This document shows positions 48,725 to 58,906 of a stretch of DNA of 64,000 bases, piece by piece (position 1 is the stretch's first letter; every line of letters begins with the position of its first letter). The notes beneath the pieces are model-generated. The model worked only from the letters and a program-made list of their open reading frames with translations, searched no databases and was not told the DNA's origin. Source of the DNA: Monarcha castaneiventris obscurior (taxonomy: Eukaryota; Chordata; Aves; Passeriformes; Monarchidae). The DNA lies in the NCBI GenBank assembly GCA_026261815.1, contig JAMPIT010000583.1:2108001-2172000 (forward strand), in the 5' to 3' direction. The position numbers and the translations under genes were made by a program.

Positions 48725-49330
48725 CAACTCCCAGTACTACATCAGTGCCCGAGAAAGCCAGATCTCCGCTGAATCCATACAGGTACATTTTTTGCTTGAC
48801 AAATGGCCTGCAGTTGTTAGAAAAGCATGTGGATTTTTAAGGAGTTGAGAAACGAGCTCTGCCTAAGTGCAGCAAAGCCCCCAGATTTCTCTGTGTTGAT
48901 TTTTCCCTCTTTAGTGTCTATTCAGAGAACATCCTCAATGCCACACCACGATCTGCAGACGTGATATATGATTACACAGCTGTAACTAAGAAATGATGTA
49001 TGAAATAAAAATCCCTCAGCAGTGCAGGGTTGGGAATACAGAGCTGGGAGCTGGGAGCTGCTGCTGTGGCACTTGGAAATGAGGCGAGAGCCAGGGCACT
49101 GCAGGAAGGATCCAAACACCAACTGTATTAAAACCTTTCAGCAAGTACAAATGCCCTCTTTAATGTGCTTTAGGCATTGTGAGATAAGGCTACTCCAGCG
49201 AGTCCTTCAGGATCTTTGTCCAGCCTGGGAAGGTGTCTGCTCCCAGCTCTGGAAAGGGCCCAGAGCTGGAGGCTCTGCCAGCAGAGCTCCCAGGCCAAGC
49301 CCAGGCCCTCTGGGTTGTCCTAGCAATTTT

Positions 49331-49411
49331 CCCCCTCTGGCTTGTACTGGCATTTTTGGCCCTCTGGCTTGTACTGGCATTTTTGGCCCTCTGGATTGTA
49401 CTGGCATTTTT
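49331..49411. repeat. 27-bp tandem repeat, three copies
   Basis: Three units of 27 bp start at 49,331, 49,358 and 49,385. Each carries CCCTCTGG followed by TTGTACTGGCATTTTT. Units differ only by CC/GG at the start and by CTT or ATT in the middle. The repeat preserves open frames on both strands by its length. No coding meaning is implied. Confidence 0.93.
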
Positions 49412-51759
49412 GTCCATTTGCAGCAGTAATCAAATTGGTGACACTGCTTTACACTCCTCTAGAATAAGCCTAAAATATGGTGCAGTAAGAAATTAATGTC
49501 ACTGGAATTGCCACCATGTTTTCCAACTTCAGCTGTCAGAAAATAAAAAGGGGACAAAAGACCTCTCCCAGTCCCCATCTTCCCAAAGACTGAACAGAAT
49601 CCAGCATAGCAGAGCCTGCTCCTTAGGCAGCAAAATGACAGCATGGACAGCATCCAACTTGTTTCTCCCAATCACAGGAAAGAAAATATTGAGCTTCTAA
49701 AATGTTTAATCAGGCTTTAGTTGGAGTAATCAGATGAGACATAATTGAAGGTTCCTATGCAAGTTTGGACTTCCTTGACAAGTTCCCTAAAAGTTGCTCT
49801 TCTGAGAGTCATAGACCTTCTCCTGCACTGTCAGCAAAAGAGTGACTGTGCTGGTAAACTTTACCTTCCTTTGCATCATCTCTGTGGTTCTTTTAACAAA
49901 CACAGCAGCAACTTCTGCCTTCAGCTTTGGTTTATACATTTCTTTCTACAGAGGAATCTTCTCCTTGCTTCTGTACACAGATAACACTTGTGGATGTAGT
50001 GGAAAACTTTCATTTCAGGGAAACAAGCTGATATTCCTGCCCCTGCCCTCCCACAGACCCCAAAAGTCAAAGCCTTGCCCTTCCACCTCCCTCTGTGCAG
50101 CCATCAGCTCCTGGACCTGTCCCACCAGCCCTGTGAGCTGGCACAAGTTGGAGGCAAGCTGGGTCAGGAAGCTCCAGGTGAGGAGCAGGGTCAGGGCTGC
50201 CCCTGGCCAGGGGCTGTGTGGGGCAGGCAAGGACTGGCAGTGCCCCAAAAGCTACAACAAGGAGTGTTCTCCATGTCAGCAAAGGACAACAATGATAAAA
50301 ATAAGCATTTCCTAACAAGAACAGATTTTCATTTTGATTTTCATTTTTCTACCAGCATTGTTTAATGGATGCAATTCTAAAGTATAAGCAAACATAATAA
50401 TTATTAGGAATGCTTGCTTGCTGTATAGACAAGAAATTCCTTTTTCCCTAAGTGGGGCTGGAAGGGGATAAGCAAGTCCACAGTGCTGCTGCACAGCCTT
50501 TATATGCTGGGGGAAACAGCTGGAAGTTAAGCTGTGATTAAAAATACCAAACTTCATCAACAGCTGCTTTTGGCAGTGAAAAGTGTGTGTGATTGTTCAG
50601 AAAACTTTGGCACCAGCAGCCAGCATTGCAGAGGACCCTGAAAAAGGGTGGAATGAGGGCCCAAATCTGTGGATTCTAACCAGATTTTGTAACAGTCAGT
50701 TGTGTACCAAACCCCATCCCAGTCCCTCTCCCATTCCTGCTGGCAGAGCACAGGTCAGTGTGTGTTTCCTGCCCACAGGAGAGGCTGCAGCAGCTCGCCC
50801 TGGGAGCACTGCTGCAGTCCAGTGGGATCAGGGACTACAGTGCCAGTATTGCCATTATCATTCCTCTAATGAAAGCTTCTCAGGATGCTATTGATGACCA
50901 AAGCAAAGCAGCTTTGGGCTGGGATTGCTGCAGGAGCAGCCCAGCAGCGCATGGTGCCAACTGGGAGCAACACAGAGCCAGGGAATTCCCAGTGTGAGCT
51001 CTGCCATCCCTGCCCCTGATGCTTCCCCCAGTTCACAGAGGGCAGAAAAAACTACCTGGTACTTCAGCAGGCTACTTCAGACTTGAACATATGCCAACTT
51101 TTTTTGCCTGCAGACTGGCAGGGAAAAAAACCCACAAAATTTTAGAGCTTTTGTCTTTTGCTAATGGCATTCTCTGAGCTCTCATGTAGCTCAGCAAACA
51201 GCCCTGATTCTCTCTGCTTTCTTCATAAAAAATCTATTAATTCAAAATCAAAGTAGACAATTCTAATTCTGTGTGTGATATGAAGGGAGTTTGGCTAAAC
51301 CTTTTCTTTACAGAGAAACCTCTAGTCTCTTTTTATTCTTGTGCCTGCGTGGCTGCAAGTCCTCTTGGCTATTCTCTTTCAGTTTCTGTGAAAGAGTTAT
51401 ATCTTCTTTCTCTGAACTCTACCTGAATTCCTCACATCCCCTTGTTCTCCCTGTAAAGCACAGGCCGTTCAGTGGCACCATGTGGAATACATTTCTAATT
51501 TTGTCTTCAGATGAATACTGCTAAGCTGATGAGAACTTCTTAGGCACCAGCAGCTTCCACTGACGTCAACTGCAATTGCAAGTTTGCAGTCAATTTAGTC
51601 CACTGCAACTAAAAGCACCCCTGGGCCACTGATCTCTAATCTTCCTCCTCCCTCACCATCTTCCCTCTGGAATTACGCAGTGCACCCTGCTCTCAGGGCA
51701 CACAAACTCCACGTGCTGATGCCGCTCACGTCCCATGTGTCCACCCGCAAATTTGGGGG

Positions 51760-51910
51760 TTTAAATCATTGTCCACTTCAAACGGCAACATTACCATGAC
51801 AAATTATAAATATTGCTAAAGGACTGGTCAGTGTTATTTAATTATTTTAGTATCCATCAGAATCAGCCTTTGAACTGGGACGAGTTATGGAATAAGAGCC
51901 ATTAGTGACC
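51760..51910. promoter_or_regulatory. Conserved-looking AT-rich block
   Basis: About 150 bp with CAAACGGCAACATTACCATG, ATTATAAATATTGCTAAAGG, TTATTTAATTATTTTAG and TGGGACGAGTTATGG. It is repeat-free, with CpGs kept in AT-rich context. It may belong to the same regulatory region as the block at 52.6-53.1 kb. Confidence 0.3.
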
Positions 51911-52559
51911 CCATTAGGAAGCCATTCCTGCATGTTGCTGTTGCATCCCAATTCCCCAGAAGCTATAATCCAGTGCCTGCACACATGCAGATAAAGCCAG
52001 GGAATAGAGAGAGCAGCTCAGCAGGCTGAGGGAACACCAAATCATCACCTGTGGTTAGGGACAGCAGCTTGGAGTGGGCAACATCAAAAACTGAAATTCC
52101 ACTTTCCATATTAGCAGGATGTACACGACTGAAAAGTCCCAAATGAAACAACCCATTAAAATCAAGAGAAAGATCAAGGATTTTGTGCAGAAAATTTGAC
52201 CTTTTAATTCCCTGAGAAAACTGTGAAGTGTATATGGGCTGCATAAAGAAGCACGAGGGCACTCACAATCCACAAATTGTACAGCAAATATGATGCCACT
52301 GAGATGAGAAGGAAAATGATAATTCACTAGGAGTTTCCAATAGAAATAGAATAAAATATATTTGTAATGAAACTTCACAAAACTGCTTGGCATTAAGACC
52401 AAGAACTGCCATTCATTGGGGTGGTAAAGAACCACAAACAAGAGAACTAATTCCAACTGTGCATGGGGTCTCATCAGGGCTCTGGGATCACGGACAAGTG
52501 TCAGCCTCAGAGGAGAAACACCAACGTGGTAATGGGAGCTGAGGCTTAAGATCTCTCAC
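51911..52559. other. Spacer, no gene seen
   Basis: About 650 bp of unique DNA. A 139-codon minus-strand open frame at 52,055-52,474 has no recognisable family resemblance. Confidence 0.5.
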
Positions 52560-53140
52560 TATGTCCATTTCAGCTGGAAAAGGGTTTCATGCTTCATTTC
52601 AGTCATTATTTAAACATTGTTATTTCTGCAAACATGCCACACTGAGATAAGGTTTCATGCTGTACCACATCAAAATGCAGATTGGTGCCGAGCGTCGGGA
52701 AGAGCCTTTATTGAGGTAACTGTTTATTAAGCCGGGGAGGAATTGAAATTGCAAATTCTTAAAGAAAGGGAGGCAGAGGGAGAGATATGTTACGTTCCCT
52801 TTAATCATGGGATTTGCACAACATCAGTACAGTTATGATCTAAATAAAGTTTCTGGAGTCATCAGGATATTATACTGTAGCTGCTTCATTTAATCTAATG
52901 GTTTCCATTTAGGTAATTTTCATGCATTTTAATGTATTTAATGATCATCTTCCCTTGACTGATTTACAATCTCTGAAACTATATTGTACTTTATCTGCAA
53001 GATTTGGGATTCCAGACAATGATATGCAGAGAAGGACCTGGAAAGTTTAGTGAAGATGCTACTTTGCATTTTAAATTCCCATTAATCATGCTATTTTACT
53101 AATGTAGAAGAGCCTGAATATAATTTCAACCTGAAGAAAA
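52560..53140. promoter_or_regulatory. Conserved-looking AT-rich block, about 580 bp
   Basis: This is the longest conserved-looking block in the right half. It holds ATTGGTGCCGAGCGTCGGGA with three CpGs in an otherwise AT-rich context, TGTTTATTAAGCCGGGGAGG, ATGTTACGTTCCCTTTAATC, TTTAATCTAATGGTTTCC and CCCATTAATCATGC. Repeats are absent. It has the feel of deeply conserved enhancer DNA, but this is not shown. Confidence 0.4.
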
Positions 53141-54216
53141 ACAATGCTCGAGAGACTTCTGGAGAATGAACTTGACCTAGATTATTTCACTCTCACAGAA
53201 ATTGTTAACATTTCAGACACTGACAGCACAGGAAAATGAGCAGGAATCCCAATTCTATATTTGATATTTGACAAATCTGACCCCTTGCTTAGCTCCACCA
53301 CGGGCTAAAGAGAAGCCTGTTCTGTGACTGTGCTTTTGGGGTAGCTGGAGAGGGGAGCACGTTCTAGGTGTGCCAAGAAGCAGCACGTGGATGATGCTGG
53401 CACTGCCAGCACAAACGTGGGAATCCCTCAGGAGGCCCAGCAAGGAGAAGGAGACCTCCTCAGCACGGAGACCTCCTCAGCACAGATACCCCCTCTCCCA
53501 CCAGGGCCATGGGGTCCTGCATCCCCTGGCCTGGCAGGGACCCCCCAGCTCCCAGAGCTGCTCTCACTCCAGCACACACCGAGGGAGGGAGCAGCACTGC
53601 ACCAGACGCTTCAATTGAAATGCAGAGCTGCTCCAACTGCATGTGCAAATGAGGCAATTATGAATGCAAACGACTAATTACATTCACCTGCTTGTGCAGT
53701 GCCCCTCTTGTTGTTGGGCAGGGGGAAGGATTGTGTGTGCAAATGAGACACACAGCTGGAGACAGCCCTTACACGAGGCCTCAGGGTGAGAATTCCAAGG
53801 GCTTGGGAGTCCTGGCTTTGTTTAGTACATTGAAATACAACCCTGGCTGTGAATATGATGTCATATCCCAGGTATTGGAAAAAGAAGTAGTGCAGCAATC
53901 TGAAGGATGCAAGCAGGTAGTGGATATACATTTCATACATGCACTTCAGGAAGGGAAAAAATAGCAGAAATTATGAGTGGGGGAAAGGGAGAAAACAACA
54001 CCAAATTTTAATGTCTGGATAGATTTAGCTAGTAGCAGATAATGAGATTGTGAAATCCACAGTATCAAATGTATGATAGTTAGAAAAATCAAAATGTCTT
54101 GGAGAAGTTTTACAGTCCAAATAACTCCACAAGTCTGGAGTTCACTGTGGATGAATATGTACAGATGTACAGATCTGAACAGCAGAGAGCTCAGATCCCA
54201 ACTGCTGCTCCCCTTG
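53141..54216. other. Unique stretch with a 17-bp direct duplication
   Basis: About 1.1 kb. GGAGACCTCCTCAGCAC is present twice in direct succession at 53,450-53,466 and 53,467-53,483, within a GC-richer patch. At 53,640-53,685 TGTGCAAATGAGGCAATTAT and GACTAATTACATTC form a dense homeodomain/POU-like cluster. TGTGCAAATGAG recurs near 53,736. No gene was recognised. Confidence 0.5.
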
Positions 54217-54610
54217 AAGCCAGGCTGGGAGAGCTGGGGCTGCTCAGCCCGGAGAAGAGAAGGTTGTGTGGAGACCTCACAGCACCTTCCAGGGGCTGCA
54301 GGGAAACCAGAGAGGGACAATTCCTCTGGGACTGCAGGGACAGGACAAGGGGGAAAGGGGACAAACTGAAAGAGGGATGGGATTAGATTGGATATTAAGA
54401 GAGATTTTTACTGTGAGGGAGTTGGGGCCCTGGCACAGGGTGCCCAGAGCAGCTGTGGCTGCCCCTGGACCCCTGGCAGTGCCCAAGGCCAGGTTGGACA
54501 TTGGGGCTTGGAGCAGCCTGGGACAGTGGAAGGTGTCCCTGCCCATGGGAGGGGCCGGGATGGGCTTTAAGGTTCCTTCCACCCTTAAACATTCTATGCT
54601 TGTATGACTT
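54217..54610 (+). mobile_element. CR1 LINE, older-type internal segment
   Basis: It starts near GAAGCCAGGCTGGGAGAGCT and ends at ACATTCTATGCTTGTATGAC, a recognisable terminal decamer pair. Between them it has GGGGACAAACTGAAAGAGGG and GGATATTAAGAGAGATTTTT, the ancestral arrangement that the young copies have replaced. It is useful as the root type for ordering the other copies. Confidence 0.95.
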
Positions 54611-55287
54611 AGGGGACCAAAGGTATGAGAAAAAAAGTTGTCTATCATCTGTGTAACATATGTATGGTCAAAGGTTTTTTTCTTTTTTTACTATTATTAT
54701 TTTTGAGGGGGTTTTTTTGGTGGGTTATGCACTCCAATTTAAATGCCAGTTGTGCTTTTGGATTTATGAAAAGGACTCTGGATTTAGCAGTAACTGAAAC
54801 CATTTTAAAATTTTGAATTCAAGAAGAAAGTCCTTCTAGATGCTGTCTCCACTTCTTATTCAGACATTGCAGTAATTTCTACAAATCCCTCTCTTTTTTC
54901 TTAACCCTTCAGGATTTATAGTTCCTATATGAGAAGCTTTGGTTATTTTAAGTCCAGCTAATCATTCAGCTTGTGTGTGCCACAAATATTTACAGCACTC
55001 TAAGAATAAAAACAAAACCAGTTCAAGGCACGTACAAAGTTCATGGTAAGGTTTTGATTATGATTGCAAATACCCAATCTGGCCTGTTTCTGGACTATCA
55101 GTAATAAAATAGCTTCCTTGTTAAACCAACAAAAGTGTTTCTGTTTTCTTCTAGTTCCGGATGACATCCAGCCTCTGACAGCAGCAGTTGCTACAACACA
55201 TTCATGTTTTGATCTAATACAATTCACATCATGGACTTCAAATGAATGAAAAGTGTTTTATGTTTTTCCTTAGTCCAAAGCCTGACA
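54611..55287. other. Spacer, AT-rich
   Basis: About 680 bp of AT-rich sequence, with T-rich low complexity at 54,675-54,720. No gene or transposon was recognised. Confidence 0.6.
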
Positions 55288-55531
55288 CCAAGCTGCACCA
55301 GGGGAGGCTCAGGGTGGACATCAGCAGGAATTTCTGCATGGAAAGGGTGCTCAGGCCTTGGCAGGGGCTGCCCAGGGAGGTTTGGAGCCCCCATCCCTGG
55401 AGGTGTCCAAGGAAGGGCTGGAGGTGGCACTCAGAGCTCTGGGCTGGGGACAAGGTGGGCATTGGGCACAGCTTGGACTCCATGCCCTTGGAGGGCTTCT
55501 CCAGCCTCAGTGATGCTGGATTCCATGCTCA
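55288..55531 (+). mobile_element. CR1 LINE fragment, third subfamily type
   Basis: CCAAGCTGCACCAGGGGAGG is followed by CTGCATGGAAAGGGTGCTCA, GGCAGGGGCTGCCCAGGGAG, CCCATCCCTGGAGGTGTCCA and TGGAGGGCTTCTCCAGCCTC. It ends AGTGATGCTGGATTCCATGC. This is the last 240 bp of the subfamily whose 3' end reads AACCTCAATGATTCTATGA, the same broad type as the minus-strand copy at 34.5-35.0 kb. Confidence 0.88.
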
Positions 55532-56643
55532 GCACAAAGATGACACCAGAAGTCAGATTCTCCTGCCATCACCTCTAGCAACCTCCCAACAGGCAAATCA
55601 ATTAAAACACAGCACAGGGCACACCCTCAGATGTCTAAACTGACAGAGAGGGAGAGCAAGAGAGGGCAGAGACCTGCTGAGAGCTGAACGTGGCCCTTGA
55701 ACAGGCAGCAGCAGTGCCACCATCCCTCTGTGCCACGTCCCGCTGACAAGGCAGGAAGGTTTTGTAGCCAATACCTGGAATATCGGTGGTTATCTCAGCA
55801 GCTCCTTGAAGTTTAGATTCTGGTTCCCTGAGGAGCCTCTCTCAGCACCCCTACTTCTGAGCAGGCTGGGGCTGGGCTGCGTTCTGCCTGCTGTCTGTTC
55901 CCAATCAGCCATTCCAGCCCCCGGAGCTCCAGGAAGCACAGGGAATGTGGGCTACACATCAGGACAGGGCACCTCAGCTCACTGCTCTGAGAGATCTCCA
56001 ATGAAATACAATCCCAGCACGTCTCGCAAGGAGCTTTTATAATTCCTTTCCTGCTGGGAGATTTTTATTCATGTATTCACTTCTAAAACTTTGTAAACAC
56101 CATCAAAATGGATTTGATTTATTTTTGCCTTCCTTGTGATATGACATAACATTGATAAGATAATGCTGGGTGATGAGTTCTTTGGTAAGCCTACCTACTG
56201 GTAAATTAGTGACAAAATCAGATACAACATCTTGGGTGAAAACAAGTTTAATTCTTCAGTAAATAATTCAACTCGCTGTTACTCACAGAACTGGTTAGAT
56301 TGAAAAATTTGGTTTGTCACCAGAACAGATTTATTCTGAGTTTATGAATTCCTAATCAGGCTGCTCTTCATAATGATGAATGATAATTATCTTTTTGAAC
56401 TCTAATCATTTACCTGAATGTTTCCTATGTATGAGATACCATGGGAAAGTAAGAGCCCTTCTTGCAGGGCAGGTCTCCTAACTGGCTGCAGCTGCAGAGC
56501 AATTAGTCTTGGAAATACTAAAATCATTTTAAAGCACACTCACATGTGTTAAAAAGGATGGACAAGATCCCTTCATAACCTGAATTCTACTAAACAGTAA
56601 CAATTAGAGGAGGAAAGAGAGGAAGCCATATGAGCTCTTCTGG
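55532..56643. other. Unique stretch with a conserved-looking AT-rich part
   Basis: About 1.1 kb. Bases 56,050-56,430 (ACAACATCTTGGGTGAAAAC, CAGTAAATAATTCAACTCGC, GAATGATAATTATC, CTCTAATCATTTACC) look like conserved non-coding DNA. The left part is GC-richer and unremarkable. No exon was recognised. Confidence 0.5.
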
Positions 56644-56901
56644 GCCAGGGACAGCACCCGGGGAGCGGCTGGAGCTGAGCCAGGGCAGGCTCAGGCTGCA
56701 GAGCAAGGAAAGGTTCTGCTTCCCCCAGAGGGTGCTGGGCACTGCCCAGGCTCCCCAGGGCATGGGCACGGCCCCGAGGCTGCCGCAGCTCCAGGAGCTG
56801 CCAGGGATGCACAGGCTGGGGCTGGTGGGGGGCTGGGCAGGGACAGGGATCAATGACCCCTGTGGGTCCTTCCACCTCAGGATATTCCGTGATTCTCTGA
56901 C
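56644..56901 (+). mobile_element. CR1 LINE fragment, GGATATTCC-ended type
   Basis: It starts near CCAGGGACAGCACCCGGGGA, runs through CTGGAGCTGAGCCAGGGCAG, CCAGAGGGTGCTGGGCACTG, GGCACGGCCCCGAGGCTGCC and GGGATGCACAGGCTGGGGCT, and ends at GGATATTCCGTGATTCTCTGA. It is very GC-rich for this window and shares its end type with the short copy at 32.2 kb. The 5' part is truncated, and a gap removes some sequence before GGGATGCACAGG. Confidence 0.85.
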
Positions 56902-58753
56902 TTTCCAATAGAAACCCCAGAATGGTTCCCTTTGGATAAGTCTGTAGGCAGATGGAATCCACAACTTGCCTGCCTAGGAGAGGAATCCCTGTGAGCAGCT
57001 CTCCCAAGCATTCTTCTCATTCCTGCACCTCCTCTCTCAGCCCCAACTAACCTGAAACTGCAGAAACAGGGAAAAGAATCCACACTTGGAATCTTTCATT
57101 TGGTTCCCACCAAACCCATCACTTCTGCTCACAAAAAGTGACAGCCAAGCTGCTCTCAGCCAGGAACAAGAACTACAGCAAAAAGAAACAATTCAAAATT
57201 AATTTATCACTGGCTTAATTCCTTGCATTCAGACATTCGTCTCTTCCAGACAGACATGATAATGTGATTAGTACAAATGATACCAGGCTAGTTATAGGGC
57301 ATTTAGGAATACAGGCAGTATCTATTTCACACAGTGCAATGTATCTTTCTGCTTTTGTTATCCCCAAGCAGGGCGGTTTTGGTTGCAAAGATATCTCAAA
57401 AATGTGCTCTACAGCCTTTCCCTCCTTTCAAAAGACAGGGAATTTTCTTTTTTTTCCTCTTTTTTTTTTTTCTTTTGGCATGTGACAGCACATTTTGCTG
57501 TAGGAAACAGAGGTATGTTTAATAGCGAAACAAGAGATGTACTCACATGGAATAAATCATGGTTTTAGTGGTTTTCTTTGTTCTCAGTCTTCGAAAGACC
57601 TGGAGAACTATTTGATCTCTGCACTTCCCCAAGTTTTGCAATAGTTTATTTTTTATTCTTTTTTCAAAAAGTGCAGAAGAGCTGGAACTCGGAGATGTCT
57701 GATTTAAGGTGAATAATTTTTAAAGGCAGCACTCCTGTACTCACAGTGGGAACTCCCTGAGTGACTGTTCTAGAATAACAACAGGAGTACACACTTGCAC
57801 CTTTGCAAGATCAGTTCTAAGATTTTTAATCTTAACGGTTTCCTTATTTTAATTATGATGTGCTGGAATTAGCAGTTTGTATCCATCAAGCCCCTATTGA
57901 CACTGCTGATGATGGAGCATCAGAATTTACACCCTGAGTGGGATCAGACTAGAAATAGATGTGGCCAAAGGGTTTAGATAAAGTATTTATCCAAGCTGTC
58001 TGAAAATAAAACTGAATGCTCATGTTTAGGCCATCAAAAATATATAGATGAGCAATTTAGCAGACGAATGTTTAAAAAGACCAATTCCTTATAAGGGTGG
58101 AAAAAAGAATAAAATACCCTTCCTACCCAAGACTTTATCAGATTGCATGCACCTGGGCATTTCACTTCTTTGAAAACTGGGTTTATCTTTGGAGTCGCTT
58201 CTTTCTCAATTAAAAAAATCTTTCAGAATAGCAGAGTTTTAATTTTACTCTTAACTGACTGGTGATCAGAGAAGCGAGTCAGAGATGTGTGAGATTGCCT
58301 GAGCATATTTCAGAGAAAAAAGAAGGAACTGTTGATGGTTTTTGCAGTACAATGTGACTGCATCTGTGAGACTTGCAAAAAGGAATGAGCACTCACACTT
58401 TTCACTACCAAACTCAAATGAATCAGGCCTAGTTTAATACAAAATTTAATGTCAAGAATATGGTCAAGTTTTGGAGCATAGGCTGAGCTGGATACAAATC
58501 AATTTAAGAGACACCAAGACCCGAATCTCCCCTTTGGAAACATCTTCAGCAAGGAGAACAGAGGGATTACATTCCATTCCTTGCACTTAGAAAATGTTAA
58601 TGGTGGCTTAGATGATTTAACAAATACTGCTTTAATGAGATATCACTTCAATGCTTGCTGCTGCTAAGGTCATACATGTTCTGTGTGTTACTGCTCAGAA
58701 TTCCAGCCCAACAGGATTCCTCCACTTTAATGAAGTAGTTACATGAAATTGTC

Positions 58754-58768
58754 TTTTTTTTTTTTTTT
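58754..58768. repeat. Poly-T tract, 15 bp
   Basis: Fifteen uninterrupted T residues, a simple homopolymer without an attached retrocopy. Confidence 0.85.
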
Positions 58769-58893
58769 AATAACTGTTCTCAATCATGGAAGACCCAAGG
58801 TACCTAATGATCTCTACTTAGCATTTTGTGGAGGGAAAAAAACTAACTATAGTATAAACTACATCCTCATGTTAATATAAGTCAGGGAGGGGG

Positions 58894-58906
58894 AAAAAAA
58901 AAAAAA
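58894..58906. repeat. Poly-A tract, 13 bp
   Basis: Thirteen A residues between GGGAGGGGG and CCCAAACC, a simple homopolymer. Confidence 0.8.

Larger units (their letters stand above)
46552..51759. other. Unique non-coding stretch, no confirmed gene
   Basis: About 5.2 kb. Two places show splice-site-like pairs: 47,056-47,154 (stops in all plus frames) and 50,057-50,177. Neither belongs to a recognised gene, and both are discussed as observations. GC-richer patches lie at 46,900-47,570, 48,140-48,350 and 50,040-50,250. A TTTA microsatellite, a 27-bp triplet array and a CR1 scrap are listed separately. Confidence 0.5.

Noticed and set aside
50758..50997. Open frame after TTTCCTGCCCACAG, considered as an exon
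   Set aside because: The acceptor is plausible, but no good donor follows, and the product shows no domain or similarity I recognise.
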